From: Paenibacillus monticola
GTDB lineage: Bacteria; Bacillota; Bacilli; Paenibacillales; Paenibacillaceae
Reading direction: 5' to 3'
Length of the DNA: 64,000 nucleotides
Assembly (NCBI RefSeq): GCF_009664975.1
Contig: NZ_WJXB01000010.1
Span: 62,001 to 126,000 of the forward strand
In this document: positions 17,853 through 27,337 of the stretch, piece by piece
Position numbering within the stretch: position 1 is the first letter of the stretch
How the letters are laid out: each line of letters begins with the position of its first letter
The notes under the pieces: model-generated
The model's database searches: none
Told to the model about the DNA's origin: nothing
The model's input: only the letters and a program-made list of their open reading frames with translations
Position numbers and translations under genes: made by a program

Positions 17853-19778
17853 TTATTCGCTCGTTGCTCCCATATAAATCCTGATCGTTGAGCCTTGTTC
17901 CACTCTAGCCCCTGCTTTTGGTGCCTGATTGATGACTGTAGTCCCCGAGCCTGAGCGGGCGAGGTTAAAATTCATATTCATATCCTCATAAATATCTTGT
18001 ACTGTAGCTCCGGTAAGATCCGGAACAGTGACAATCGGTGTTTCGCCGTACTTGTACGTTTTGGGGAGTTGATCGCTGCGCTCAGGCACCTTCAAGACAT
18101 GCAAGGAGTCCTCCAGAATGTTCTGCACGATTGGAGCAGCTACTACACCCCCAAACTGAATGCCTTTCGGGTTATCAACTGCCGTATATACAATAATTTG
18201 CGGATCATCTGCAGGCGCAAAGCCCACAAAGGAAACAATATGCTCCGTTGGAGAATACCGGCCGTTAATTACTTTCTGTGCAGTACCTGTCTTGCCACCC
18301 ACACGATAGCCATCGATAAAAGCTGGCCGGCCTGTGCCTTTGGCAACTACGCTCTCAAGTGCTGCACGCACCTTCTTGGAGGTTTCCTCCGAAATCACCT
18401 CACGGACAAGTTCGGGCTGCACCTCCGATACCGTCTCACCAGTATCGGGATTAATCCAGGCTTTAGCCACATGAGGCTTGTAAAGCTTGCCGCCATTAAT
18501 GGCCGCAGACACCGCTGCAATCTGCTGAATTGGCGTAACCGAGACCCCTTGACCAAATGCCGTAGTCGCCAATTCTACCGAACCCACCTGGGCTGGCTTA
18601 AACAATATACCGTTCGATTCACCATTTAGATCAATACCTGTCTTGGTACCGAAGCCGAAATTACGAATATATTTGAATAGTGAATCTTTACCCAGGCGCT
18701 GGCCCAAAGCTACAAACCCCGGGTTACAAGAATTCTCAACTACCTGTAGAAAAGTCTGGCTGCCATGGCCGCCACTTTTCCAGCAGCGCAGCTTCGCCCC
18801 GCCAACCTCTATATATCCAGGATCAAAAAAATGATCATTCTGTAAATCCACTTTGCCCTCCTGCAGCGCAGCAGCCAGTGTGATGATTTTGAATGTAGAA
18901 CCTGGTTCGTAAGTCATCCAGATCGGCAAATTTCGGTTATACGTAGCAGCATCATATTCCTTATACTGACCTGGTTCATACCCCGGTCGGCTGGCCATGG
19001 CCAGAATCTCGCCATTCTTTGGATTCATGGCTATTGCCCAGCTGCCCTGAGCTTGATATTTTACCATAGCTTGATCCAGCTCGCGTTCCATAATCGACTG
19101 AATCTGTTTATCAATCGTCAATTCCAGACTCAAACCATCCTGTGGTGCGGAATACTTCTCGGCGGACCCGGGCATAATTCTGCCACCCGCATCAGATAAA
19201 TAGGAAATATTGCCGCCTATCCCTTGGAGCAGCTTATCATAAATATTCTCGACACCCGTAATCCCTTGATTATCGATACCTGTAAAGCCTAAGATGTGTG
19301 CAGCAAGATCCCCGAAAGGATAATACCGTTTGTTATCCTCAGCCACAACGATGCCCGGCAGCTGCAAATCACGGACGCTCGCGGCAAGCTCCATCGTAAT
19401 TTTGCGGCCGCCGGGCTGTAGCTTCACCGATGACTCCCTTTTGGACAGCAATGTTACCAACTTCTCCTCAGTCATACCGAGCAGCGGTGCTAATAGCTGT
19501 GCTGTCTTTTGCTTGTCCTTCACCTGCACAGGAACTGCATAAATCGTCGGTGAGCTGACATTGTAGGCCAGCGCAATTCCTGTCCGATCCAATATTTCAC
19601 CGCGCTTGGCGGTAAAGGGAATATTGCGGCGCCACAAATCCTCTGCCTTAGCACTTAATTCCTGCCCTTGCGATAATTGAACATAAGCAAGGCGCACGAC
19701 CAGTGAACCGAACAACACTGCTAGTCCCACCAATGTCCACAGCATTCTCCGCCGTGTTACAACCTTCGAAACTTTCAT
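17853..19778 (-). CDS. spoVD: Sporulation-type class B penicillin-binding protein SpoVD
   Basis: 641 residues: membrane anchor (about 13-33), PBP dimerisation domain, transpeptidase with S-T-F-K (Ser294), S-C-N and K-T-G-T, then one C-terminal PASTA domain (V-P-D-L-T-G onward). One PASTA domain and the place between pbpB and murE match B. subtilis SpoVD, which cross-links cortex peptidoglycan with SpoVE. Sporulation-specific expression is inferred. About 100 bp separate it from pbpB, room for a mother-cell promoter, but I found no convincing one. Confidence 0.92.
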   Translation of the reverse strand: MKVSKVVTRRRMLWTLVGLAVLFGSLVVRLAYVQLSQGQELSAKAEDLWRRNIPFTAKRGEILDRTGIALAYNVSSPTIYAVPVQVKDKQKTAQLLAPLLGMTEEKLVTLLSKRESSVKLQPGGRKITMELAASVRDLQLPGIVVAEDNKRYYPFGDLAAHILGFTGIDNQGITGVENIYDKLLQGIGGNISYLSDAGGRIMPGSAEKYSAPQDGLSLELTIDKQIQSIMERELDQAMVKYQAQGSWAIAMNPKNGEILAMASRPGYEPGQYKEYDAATYNRNLPIWMTYEPGSTFKIITLAAALQEGKVDLQNDHFFDPGYIEVGGAKLRCWKSGGHGSQTFLQVVENSCNPGFVALGQRLGKDSLFKYIRNFGFGTKTGIDLNGESNGILFKPAQVGSVELATTAFGQGVSVTPIQQIAAVSAAINGGKLYKPHVAKAWINPDTGETVSEVQPELVREVISEETSKKVRAALESVVAKGTGRPAFIDGYRVGGKTGTAQKVINGRYSPTEHIVSFVGFAPADDPQIIVYTAVDNPKGIQFGGVVAAPIVQNILEDSLHVLKVPERSDQLPKTYKYGETPIVTVPDLTGATVQDIYEDMNMNFNLARSGSGTTVINQAPKAGARVEQGSTIRIYMGATSE

Positions 19779-19875
19779 TCCGTTCTCCCCCGCTTTCGCC
19801 TGTCATAGACATGATCACTTACCTCATGACTATTCGGGACAAACAGGGCTTAGAACAAGCCTAAAGGTTGCTCAC

Positions 19876-22092
19876 TTACTGTTCTGCAGTAACGTCAGTA
19901 TCAGCAGGTGGTGCTACAGGAATATCTTCTCCGTATTCATTCAAAGGCTTCAGCTTCAGAGTGACAAGCGTCTTGCCGTCCTTCGTCCCCACAACCTGTT
20001 CAGTCACATAACCTTCGCCCTCTACCGTGATGCCAACTTTCAGCAGGCTCAAAATCTCCAAGGCATCACGCAGCGATTGTCCGCTTAAATTCGGAATGGT
20101 GGGCTTATTTCCCTGCTGGCTTAATAAATAGATACGCTGGCCTGAGGCAAGCGTCGACTTGGCTGCAGGATACTGGCTAACCACCGAAGCCCCTTCACCC
20201 ACACTTTCAAAATCAAAACCTCCAGCCAGAAGCAACTCCTTAGCTTGTTTCATTGTTTTTCCAGTTAGATCAGGAGTGGTACGAAGTGCAGATGCCGTCG
20301 TCTTAGGCGCATCTTTACCACTTGCCTCAGTAGCCAGCTTTGGAACTCCCATATACTGAAGGGACTGGGATACGATCTCTTTGAAAACTGGAGCAGCTGC
20401 GGTCCCCCCGCCAACCTCCTCATTTGGTTCATCAATGATTACGATGACTGCAATCTTCGGATTATCTACCGGAGCATAACCAATAAAGGAGATCAACACT
20501 TTGGAATTCACATAATTCTTACCTTCCACTTTAACCGCTGTCCCTGTCTTACCAGCTACACGATACCCCTCAATGTAAGCATGGCGTCCTGTTCCGATAA
20601 CTTGGTCAGCTACAACCTGTTCTAAATAGCCGCCCGTTTCCTTGGCGCTTGCCTCGGATATAACCTGGCGTACTACTACAGGTTTGGTAACTGTTGTTTT
20701 TCCGGTATTTGGATCTGAAATCTCTTTGACGACATGCGGCGTCATCAGCTTACCACCATTCGCAATAGCGGATACGGCAACCAACTGCTGGAGCGGGGTG
20801 ACTAGCACCTTCCCGTGCCCATAAGCCAAGGTCGCATTTTCAATGGGGCGATTCTCGTCAGGATTAACTATTCCGCTCGTTTCCCCAGGAAGATCAATAC
20901 CTGTCTTCTCGTTAAATCCAAAATCATTAATATACTTTAAAAGTTTCTCCTGACCTAGCATTTCATAACCCAGCTTAACAAAAGCAACGTTACTGGAACG
21001 CTTCACACCCTCAAGGAAGGAAATAGTACCCCAACCTGCACGTTTAATATCATGAAGTGGCGTCTTGTAGCCCTTAATCTTGATCTGTCCCGATAGAAAT
21101 TTGGCATCCGGATTAAAGAGTTTCTCCTGTACGGTTGCGGCAAGCGTAACAATTTTGAAGGTAGAGCCCGGCTCGTAGGTAGATTTGATGGCATGATTGT
21201 AGAACCCGCCCTGATCCGTAGTATTCCAATATTCATTGGGATTAAAGGTAGGCATATTCGCCATCCCCAAAATTTCCATCGTGTTAGGATCAGCAGCAAT
21301 AACGCTTATACTCGTTGGTTGATATTGGTCATAGGCTTTTTTCATAGCCTCTTCGATATAATACTGAATAGTACTATCTATCGTCAGCTTGAAATTGTTC
21401 CCATTGACTACCGGCTGATAAGAGTCTTGCGAATCAGGCAGCTTTATCCCTTGCCCATCGCTTTGATAAAAAAGCTTGCCGTCAGCCCCTTTAAGCTGGG
21501 TATCAAAATATTTCTCAAGTCCCATGATAGCTTTACCATCTCTGTCTGTGTAACCAAGGATTTGCGCCGCCAAAGTATTCTTCGGATAATACCTTTTCTG
21601 TTCTCTGACGAGCCCAATCCCAGTTTCCTGAATATCATGTTCTTTACCCAAAGCTTTGTAAAATGCAGTTACCTTATCGGCAAGCTCCTGATCAATCTTC
21701 CAACCTTCATTGCGAATTTCGCGATTCTTAAGGAACTTGCCTTTATCATCCTTGGCCTCGATTAATGTGCGCAGCTCATCTTCAGGTTTGTTCAGCAGGT
21801 CATGCAATCCCTTGATGACCTCTTCACCGATCCCTTGTTCATGAATGACTTCCGGATCTACAACAACAGTAAAGGCAGGGACATCACTGGCTAGAATATT
21901 CCCATTGCGGTCCGTAATAACACCGCGCTGTGCCTTGATATCAGAAGTATGCGCCCATTGCGCGGCCGCCTTTTTCTGCCAATCCTCACCATTCAGCACC
22001 TGAATCCAGAATACCCGACCGATCAAAACAAGAAAAAAGAGGGTGATACACCCTCCTATAAACAGCGTGCGAAGTTTTATTCTTTTTACCAT
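19876..22092 (-). CDS. pbpB: Division-specific class B penicillin-binding protein PBP2B
   Basis: 738 residues from the ATG at 22092, which has TGAGGT 5 bases upstream; the ATG seven codons earlier lacks a ribosome site. One membrane helix (about 10-32), dimerisation domain, transpeptidase with S-T-F-K (Ser310), S-S-N and K-T-G-T-A, and two C-terminal PASTA domains. It cross-links septal peptidoglycan in the divisome with FtsL and DivIB. It follows ftsL, as in B. subtilis. Confidence 0.95.
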   Translation of the reverse strand: MVKRIKLRTLFIGGCITLFFLVLIGRVFWIQVLNGEDWQKKAAAQWAHTSDIKAQRGVITDRNGNILASDVPAFTVVVDPEVIHEQGIGEEVIKGLHDLLNKPEDELRTLIEAKDDKGKFLKNREIRNEGWKIDQELADKVTAFYKALGKEHDIQETGIGLVREQKRYYPKNTLAAQILGYTDRDGKAIMGLEKYFDTQLKGADGKLFYQSDGQGIKLPDSQDSYQPVVNGNNFKLTIDSTIQYYIEEAMKKAYDQYQPTSISVIAADPNTMEILGMANMPTFNPNEYWNTTDQGGFYNHAIKSTYEPGSTFKIVTLAATVQEKLFNPDAKFLSGQIKIKGYKTPLHDIKRAGWGTISFLEGVKRSSNVAFVKLGYEMLGQEKLLKYINDFGFNEKTGIDLPGETSGIVNPDENRPIENATLAYGHGKVLVTPLQQLVAVSAIANGGKLMTPHVVKEISDPNTGKTTVTKPVVVRQVISEASAKETGGYLEQVVADQVIGTGRHAYIEGYRVAGKTGTAVKVEGKNYVNSKVLISFIGYAPVDNPKIAVIVIIDEPNEEVGGGTAAAPVFKEIVSQSLQYMGVPKLATEASGKDAPKTTASALRTTPDLTGKTMKQAKELLLAGGFDFESVGEGASVVSQYPAAKSTLASGQRIYLLSQQGNKPTIPNLSGQSLRDALEILSLLKVGITVEGEGYVTEQVVGTKDGKTLVTLKLKPLNEYGEDIPVAPPADTDVTAEQ

Positions 22093-22150
22093 AGGGAACC
22101 TCACATACTCCATTATTATTTATCTTGGCAATCGTTCATTAAGGTCTTAG

Positions 22151-22531
22151 CTAGTTATCCTTTTTCTCAGCAATGTAGATCGTCTTATTCTCATCCGGCG
22201 CCACAAATCCCAAGTTTTCTTTAGCTCTCTGTGCGACCGTCTGCTCCAGATTCTGCTTCTCCATCTGATAGTTAGCGATCTGCTTCTTGGCTGTCGAAAT
22301 ATGCTGATCCAGCTCCTGAGCCTGCTTGTTCAAATCATAAATGTGGACGTAACGCCAAATTAGAGCAGCAGCTACTAGGACGCATACCCCCAATGTCAGC
22401 ATGTACAACAGCTTCTCCTGCAGCGGAAGAACCATCCGTCTGGTAACCACTTTAGTCTTCTGGCGGTAAAGCCGATCTGCTTCTTCTTTTCTTTTGGGTT
22501 GAACTGCTAAATTTCCGCGGGTATAGGCCAT
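22151..22531 (-). CDS. ftsL: Cell division protein FtsL
   Basis: 126 residues: basic cytoplasmic part, one membrane helix (about 38-58), then a leucine-zipper-like coiled coil (about 65-105). FtsL pairs with DivIC and DivIB and helps activate septal wall synthesis. Recognised mainly by topology and its place between rsmH and pbpB, since FtsL sequences are poorly conserved. AAAGGAG precedes the ATG. Confidence 0.9.
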   Translation of the reverse strand: MAYTRGNLAVQPKRKEEADRLYRQKTKVVTRRMVLPLQEKLLYMLTLGVCVLVAAALIWRYVHIYDLNKQAQELDQHISTAKKQIANYQMEKQNLEQTVAQRAKENLGFVAPDENKTIYIAEKKDN

Positions 22532-22554
22532 CTCTGACTCTCCTTTATCCTCAT

Positions 22555-23508
22555 TTACAATTTCTCTGCAATGCGCAGCTTAGCTGAACGGGCACGTGGG
22601 TTAAGTTCCAACTCTTCCTCAGAAGGCATAAACGGTTTGCGGTTAATCAACTTAAGCGTTCCTATAGCACCACATACGCAAAATGGAAAGTCAGTCGGAC
22701 AAGTACAGCGGCTTAAATAGCTACTTAGAATCTGCTTGCAAATCCGATCTTCCAGCGAATGAAATGTAATCACTGATACTCTTCCACCGGGCCCCAGACA
22801 GCGTACAGCTTCATGCAATCCTTCTTCAAAAGCTCCCAGCTCATCATTAACAGCAATTCGCAAAGCCTGAAAGCTGCGTTTGGCGGGATGTCCTCCCGTT
22901 CTTCGTGCAGCTGCCGGGATGCCTTCCTTGATAAGCTCAGCCAATTCACCTGTCCCCTTGACAGGCTGTTCGGCTCTTCGATCCACAATTTTCTTGGCGA
23001 TCCGCCGTGAGAACTTCTCTTCTCCATATTGGAAAAGCACACGGGCAATTTCCCTCTCAGACCAGGTATTAATGATATCCGCTGCAGTCAATGACGCTGA
23101 CTGGTCCATCCGCATATCCAGCGGAGCATCATGATTGTAGCTAAAGCCTCTTTCTCCTTCGTCGAACTGAGGTGACGATACGCCAAGATCGTAGAGGATT
23201 CCGTCTACTTGGGGAATGCCTTCCACTTGAGGAACAAAAGGCAACTCCTTAAGCACACTTTCAAGATCTCGGAAGTTGGTCTTAATCAAGACCACCTTAT
23301 CGCCATACTCGGCCAGCCTAACTCTTGCATTATCCAAAGCCCATTCATCTTGATCGAGACAGATCAGTCGACCTTCGCCGCTGAGCTTTGAGGCAATAAG
23401 CGAACTGTGCCCTGCTCCTCCGAGCGTGCAGTCCACATATATTCCGTCTTTCTTGATGTTCAGCCCTTCTGTCGCTTCTTCCTTAAGTACCGTGATGTGG
23501 TGAAACAA
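22555..23508 (-). CDS. rsmH: 16S rRNA (cytosine1402-N4)-methyltransferase RsmH
   Basis: 317 residues. Methylates N4 of C1402 in the 30S P site using S-adenosylmethionine. Visible are the SAM motif V-D-C-T-L-G-G-A-G-H-S (about 26-36) and the L-Y-D-L-G-V-S-S-P-Q-F-D motif. I choose the TTG at 23508 (M-F-H-H-I-T-V-L) because GGAGGG sits 6 bases before it and the N terminus then matches the B. subtilis protein; the ATG two codons upstream is too close to that site. Confidence 0.95.
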   Translation of the reverse strand: MFHHITVLKEEATEGLNIKKDGIYVDCTLGGAGHSSLIASKLSGEGRLICLDQDEWALDNARVRLAEYGDKVVLIKTNFRDLESVLKELPFVPQVEGIPQVDGILYDLGVSSPQFDEGERGFSYNHDAPLDMRMDQSASLTAADIINTWSEREIARVLFQYGEEKFSRRIAKKIVDRRAEQPVKGTGELAELIKEGIPAAARRTGGHPAKRSFQALRIAVNDELGAFEEGLHEAVRCLGPGGRVSVITFHSLEDRICKQILSSYLSRCTCPTDFPFCVCGAIGTLKLINRKPFMPSEEELELNPRARSAKLRIAEKL

Positions 23509-23547
23509 CTTCATCCCTCCAGGGCAGTAATTCGATATGTGTATTTG

Positions 23548-23985
23548 TTATAAATCAAAATTAAAATCGACCAATTTCTCGGCGATTTCGTTGAACGATT
23601 CCTCTGACTGTTCGAAGTACTGCTCCCATAGCTCCTTGTTCCAGATCTCCACCCGGTTCGAAACGCCTAGAATAATACAGTCCTTATCCAGCTTAGCATA
23701 CTGCCGTAAATTACCCGGCAGATTTACCCTTCCCTGCTTGTCCCACATACATTCCGTCGCTCCTGAGAAAAAAAAGCGGCTGAATGCCCTAGCATCCGAT
23801 TTCATTAACGAAAGTTTCTTGAGCTTCTGCTCCATGATTTCCCATTCATCCATGGGATAAACAAATAGGCAGGAGTCCAGGCCGCGGGTCGCAACAAAGG
23901 AGGTTCCGAGCAATTCACGAAATTTGGCCGGAATAATGATTCGGCCTTTGTCGTCAATGCTATGTTGGTACTCACCCATGAACAT
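23548..23985 (-). CDS. mraZ: Transcriptional regulator MraZ
   Basis: 145 residues with the two SpoVT/AbrB-like MraZ domains (G-E-Y-Q-H-S-I-D-D-K-G-R at the N terminus and W-D-K-Q-G-R-V-N-L-P about 78-88). MraZ forms a ring and represses the division/wall cluster through TGGG-type direct repeats. Such repeats lie immediately upstream, overlapping its own leader. First gene of the cluster. Confidence 0.96.
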   Translation of the reverse strand: MFMGEYQHSIDDKGRIIIPAKFRELLGTSFVATRGLDSCLFVYPMDEWEIMEQKLKKLSLMKSDARAFSRFFFSGATECMWDKQGRVNLPGNLRQYAKLDKDCIILGVSNRVEIWNKELWEQYFEQSEESFNEIAEKLVDFNFDL

Positions 23986-24012
23986 GTTTTCCCCACTCCC
24001 AATCCCCTATTA

Positions 24013-24036
24013 CCCACTTTGCCCCACTTTTCACCA
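24013..24036 (-). promoter_or_regulatory. MraZ operator: three direct repeats 10 bp apart
   Basis: On the minus strand TGGTG, TGGGG and TGGGT begin at 24036, 24026 and 24016, exactly 10 bp apart, each followed by an A-rich 5-base spacer. MraZ is known to bind three TGGGN repeats with 5-bp spacers. They lie between the putative -10 element and the mraZ ATG. Two further TGGG words nearer the start (24001 and 23995) are out of phase. Confidence 0.75.
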
Positions 24037-24040
24037 CTTA

Positions 24041-24069
24041 AGCATAATAGATTCGCCATTAAAAATCAA
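24041..24069 (-). promoter_or_regulatory. Candidate sigma-A promoter for the mraZ division cluster
   Basis: Minus strand TTGATT (24064-24069), 17 bp, TATGCT (24041-24046), immediately upstream of the MraZ repeats. A repressor bound to the repeats would block it. Confidence 0.5.
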
Positions 24070-24221
24070 AAACCTTTTTTCTAGGGCATGGTAATTTATT
24101 CTAAACAGGATTTGTAATTGTTCCCTGATCTCTCCACACAATTTCTTCTAGTCCACAAGAAAAAGCCATGTCAGCGGACTTGTGTCCGGCTGCATGGCCC
24201 ATTTGTCACACCATATATTAA

Positions 24222-25493
24222 TCAGTCGTTCAAATTCCAGCTGTCCAGATATTCAACCTGTGCAGGAGTCAGGCTGTCGATGCCAACGCCCAGACTTTCC
24301 AGCTTGTAGCGCGCTATCTGCTCATCCAGATCATAAGGAACATTCTCAACTTTAACGCCAATGCTCTTATAGTTATCATTCACATATTTAAGCGACAACG
24401 CCTGCAACGCAAAGGTAGTATCCATAATTTCCGCCGGATGTCCGTCGGCTGCACCCAAATTCACGAGTCGGCCTTCGGCTAGGAGGTAAAGCTTACGTCC
24501 ATCCCGTAGCTGGTACTCCTCGATATTTTTACGAACCGTACGCTGAGATACCGATCTTTCAGATAGCTCCGGCTTGTTCACCTCTACATCAAAATGTCCG
24601 GCGTTGCAGAGGATCGCTCCGTCCTTCATCACATCGTAGTGCTCACCGCGGATTACATAACGATTGCCCGTTACTGTAACGAAGAAGTCACCAAGCTTCG
24701 CCGCCTCTAGGATCGGCATCACATGAAAACCATCCATATGAGCTTCGACCGCTTTGATTGCGTCTACTTCAGTAACAATAACCTTTGCACCAAGACCCTT
24801 GGCCCGCATGGCTACCCCTTTGCCGCACCAACCGTAACCTACGACAACTACTGTTTTGCCTGCTACGATAAGATTCGTTGTACGCACGATTCCATCCCAT
24901 GCGGATTGGCCTGTACCATAACGGTTATCGAACAAATATTTGCAGTATGCATCATTAACGGCTACCATCGGGAACTTCAGCATTCCCTGCTTCTGAAGTG
25001 CTTTAAGCCGGATAATACCCGTTGTCGTTTCCTCTGCACCACCGCGAATATTCACCATCAGATCAGGACGCTCCGAATGCAATAAGGTTGCAAAATCTCC
25101 ACCATCATCAATAATCAGATCCGGTTTGGATTCAAGCGCTCTGATGTTAAGAGCTTTGAACTCTTCGGGAGAAGGATTGTATTTGGCAAAAACCGTAATC
25201 CCATCCTCTACCAGCGCCGCACACACATCATCCTGTGTAGATAACGGGTTGGAGCCCGTAATTGTTACTTCGGCACCACCAGCTTTGACCACCTTCGCCA
25301 AATAAGCCGTTTTCGCTTCCAGGTGAAGTGTAATGGATACCTTAAGGCCTTTGAATGGCTGTTCTACTTCGAACTGCTCCCGAATACGATTCAGGACTGG
25401 CATATGCTGGCGAACCCAGTCGATCTTTAAATGCCCCTCGGAAGCGAGTGACATATCAGCAACAATGCTGTTTTGCTTAGACAAAGAACTCAT
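24222..25493 (-). CDS. ahcY: S-adenosylhomocysteine hydrolase (adenosylhomocysteinase)
   Basis: 423 residues. Splits S-adenosylhomocysteine into adenosine and homocysteine with bound NAD. Signatures: the substrate-site region S-I-T-L-H-L-E-A-K-T-A, the Rossmann loop V-G-Y-G-W-C-G-K-G and N-A-G-H-F-D-V-E. It lacks the 40-residue insert and K-Y-R-Y tail of eukaryote-type enzymes, so it is the short form known from archaea and thermophilic bacteria. The ATG at 25493 is preceded by AGGAGG; a longer frame is rejected. Many Bacillota instead recycle with Pfs and LuxS. It sits between bshC and mraZ, which are neighbours in B. subtilis. A weak stem with a T run at about 24160-24191 may terminate it. 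Confidence 0.93.
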   Translation of the reverse strand: MSSLSKQNSIVADMSLASEGHLKIDWVRQHMPVLNRIREQFEVEQPFKGLKVSITLHLEAKTAYLAKVVKAGGAEVTITGSNPLSTQDDVCAALVEDGITVFAKYNPSPEEFKALNIRALESKPDLIIDDGGDFATLLHSERPDLMVNIRGGAEETTTGIIRLKALQKQGMLKFPMVAVNDAYCKYLFDNRYGTGQSAWDGIVRTTNLIVAGKTVVVVGYGWCGKGVAMRAKGLGAKVIVTEVDAIKAVEAHMDGFHVMPILEAAKLGDFFVTVTGNRYVIRGEHYDVMKDGAILCNAGHFDVEVNKPELSERSVSQRTVRKNIEEYQLRDGRKLYLLAEGRLVNLGAADGHPAEIMDTTFALQALSLKYVNDNYKSIGVKVENVPYDLDEQIARYKLESLGVGIDSLTPAQVEYLDSWNLND

Positions 25494-25583
25494 AATTAAT
25501 CCTCCTAAAAAGTTTTGTGAGCGTCTACTCCATTGAATTACTTCGTGCAAAACTTACTTCGTAAGCATACGCTTAGTTAGAAG

Positions 25584-27215
25584 TTACATATAGATCATAC
25601 GGTGCGTTCCGCTATAATCTGCGGGAATTGTCATAAGCTCGTCCAGCCAAGCCGTACCGTAACGATTCATATAATACATAATATTGTAAACTCTTTCCTG
25701 CAATTTACCCAGTGGCATTAGCGATTGCTCAATCCGTTCCCATTGGCGAAGCGCAGCTTCGTTCTGCTTCTCCATGGCATCTTGAGCTTTTCCTTCCAGA
25801 AAAGAGATCTGATCGATAATCTTATCTTTGTTGTTATTCCCTAATTTAAGCAATCCGGACTGAATGGACCCAAGCTGCTCAATCAGTGGCTCATACATCG
25901 CCAAGAAGGTTGCCTTGGTTTCCTCAAACCGGCGACCCAGCTCCAGCTCGTCCTGAGCGGCAAGCCACTGCTGTCTTTTATCGTGCAAGCCCTGATGAAC
26001 ATCCTCAAAGGTTAGCTGGTACTTGTCCATATGCTTGTGCAGTGTGCCCTCCACCAGCGTAAAAGACATACGCGGTATAATAAGCGGCATCTGTCCGCCG
26101 ATGGTCTCGAACGCTTGCCGAGGGATCGCCCAATACGACAGCTCGCCTTGACCGAGTACGGTTGCCAGAACTGGCAGCACATAATCCTGCATCAATGGAC
26201 GCGTTAGTACATTATTGCTAAAGCGTTCCGGGTGGTTGTTCAGGATGTCCAGTAATTCCTCGCGGGAAAAAGAAACTACACCTTTACGGTCCGTAAAGAG
26301 ATCGTCCTTTTTATGGAGCAAAATCCGCGCACCCTCATGAATATAAAAGAGGTTAGCGTTGCCTGGGGTCACATCCGCCTGTAGCTCATAGCCACTTGCT
26401 GTGATGTCTGAAGCTGCACTCAGGTAAGCTGCCTCCAGTTCATCATTCTGCAGAATCAGCGAGGAGAACATGGGCTGTTCCAGTCTGCGCAGAGAAGGAT
26501 CAGCAGAATCAAGCAAAATCAGACCGAATTTACCAAATAATGAACCCATTAACTTGGCAAAAGCGTCCGTCATATTGCTGGCATTAAGCGAGGATTCCCG
26601 CACAAATTCCATAATCTGCGGCTTGAATTCACTCTCCTGCAGCAAGCCGTCCAGCTGTTCCACAGACTGCAACCAACTTTCAGCCTCGATCTTCAGATCG
26701 CTAACTGAAGCTCGAACCTCCGCTGATTTCTCAATCTTAATTCTCGATATCTCCTGAGTCCGGTTCAATACATACGTATGATTAACCTCATCCCAGTCAT
26801 GGTCTTCTCCAGCGATCCAAAAGAGCGGCACCACAGGACGTCCAAGACGTTCTCCTGCTTCCTTTGCTGCCAGGATCGTTGTCATTGCCTTATATACAAC
26901 CAGCAGTGGGCCTGTGAACAGGCCACTTTGCTGGCCACCGGTAATCACAAGTGTGCCTGGCTGCGCAAGCAGTCTAAGCGAAGCCACAACCGCGTCATGA
27001 GAATTGTGTTTTTGGTTATAGGTCCGTAAGTAATCCGTAACCTGTGCCCGATCAGCTCGGAAGCCCTCATTATTATCAAGCCACTCTGCCCGTTTCTCTC
27101 TGCTCTCCACATTACGGAAGTCCCCACCGTACAAATGTCCTACCTTTTCGTAATTGTTTATATAGTCGCGTGCGAGCGCAGATCCGCCCGGGAGCGGTTC
27201 CGGTACAACATTCAT
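25584..27215 (-). CDS. bshC: Bacillithiol biosynthesis cysteine-adding enzyme BshC
   Basis: 543 residues, close to the 539 of B. subtilis BshC (formerly YllA). It is thought to add cysteine to glucosaminyl-malate, the last step of bacillithiol synthesis. Recognised from the N-terminal G-G-Q-Q-S-G-L-F-T-G-P and the W-I-A-G-E-D-H-D-W-D-E nucleotide-binding-like motifs, and the long C-terminal coiled coil. The ATG at 27215 has AGGAGG upstream, and a good promoter lies upstream inside a longer in-frame reading, which is therefore rejected. Confidence 0.95.
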   Translation of the reverse strand: MNVVPEPLPGGSALARDYINNYEKVGHLYGGDFRNVESREKRAEWLDNNEGFRADRAQVTDYLRTYNQKHNSHDAVVASLRLLAQPGTLVITGGQQSGLFTGPLLVVYKAMTTILAAKEAGERLGRPVVPLFWIAGEDHDWDEVNHTYVLNRTQEISRIKIEKSAEVRASVSDLKIEAESWLQSVEQLDGLLQESEFKPQIMEFVRESSLNASNMTDAFAKLMGSLFGKFGLILLDSADPSLRRLEQPMFSSLILQNDELEAAYLSAASDITASGYELQADVTPGNANLFYIHEGARILLHKKDDLFTDRKGVVSFSREELLDILNNHPERFSNNVLTRPLMQDYVLPVLATVLGQGELSYWAIPRQAFETIGGQMPLIIPRMSFTLVEGTLHKHMDKYQLTFEDVHQGLHDKRQQWLAAQDELELGRRFEETKATFLAMYEPLIEQLGSIQSGLLKLGNNNKDKIIDQISFLEGKAQDAMEKQNEAALRQWERIEQSLMPLGKLQERVYNIMYYMNRYGTAWLDELMTIPADYSGTHRMIYM

Positions 27216-27278
27216 CGCCTTTGCCTCCTGTTCTACTATTCCAACTGTATGTAACTCCAACTCCTTAAACTCCTTATG

Positions 27279-27307
27279 ATTGTATCCAAAGTAGAGGGCG
27301 GCGTCAA
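27279..27307 (-). promoter_or_regulatory. Sigma-A promoter for bshC
   Basis: Minus strand TTGACG (27302-27307), 17 bp, TACAAT (27279-27284), about 65 bp before the bshC ATG and after the transporter terminator. It may also serve ahcY by readthrough. Confidence 0.75.
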
Positions 27308-27337
27308 AGAATAAGAACTCCACAGCTTATAATTGCA

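Noticed and set aside
19779..19875. Sigma-E promoter for spoVD
   Set aside because: GAATAGT and CATGTCTA are roughly spaced but match the consensus too poorly to list.
25494..25583. SAM or SAH riboswitch before ahcY
   Set aside because: Only 90 bases separate bshC and ahcY, and no conserved riboswitch core is visible.
27216..27323. Longer start for bshC
   Set aside because: The extension covers a clear TTGACG-17-TACAAT promoter; the internal ATG with AGGAGG fits the family length.
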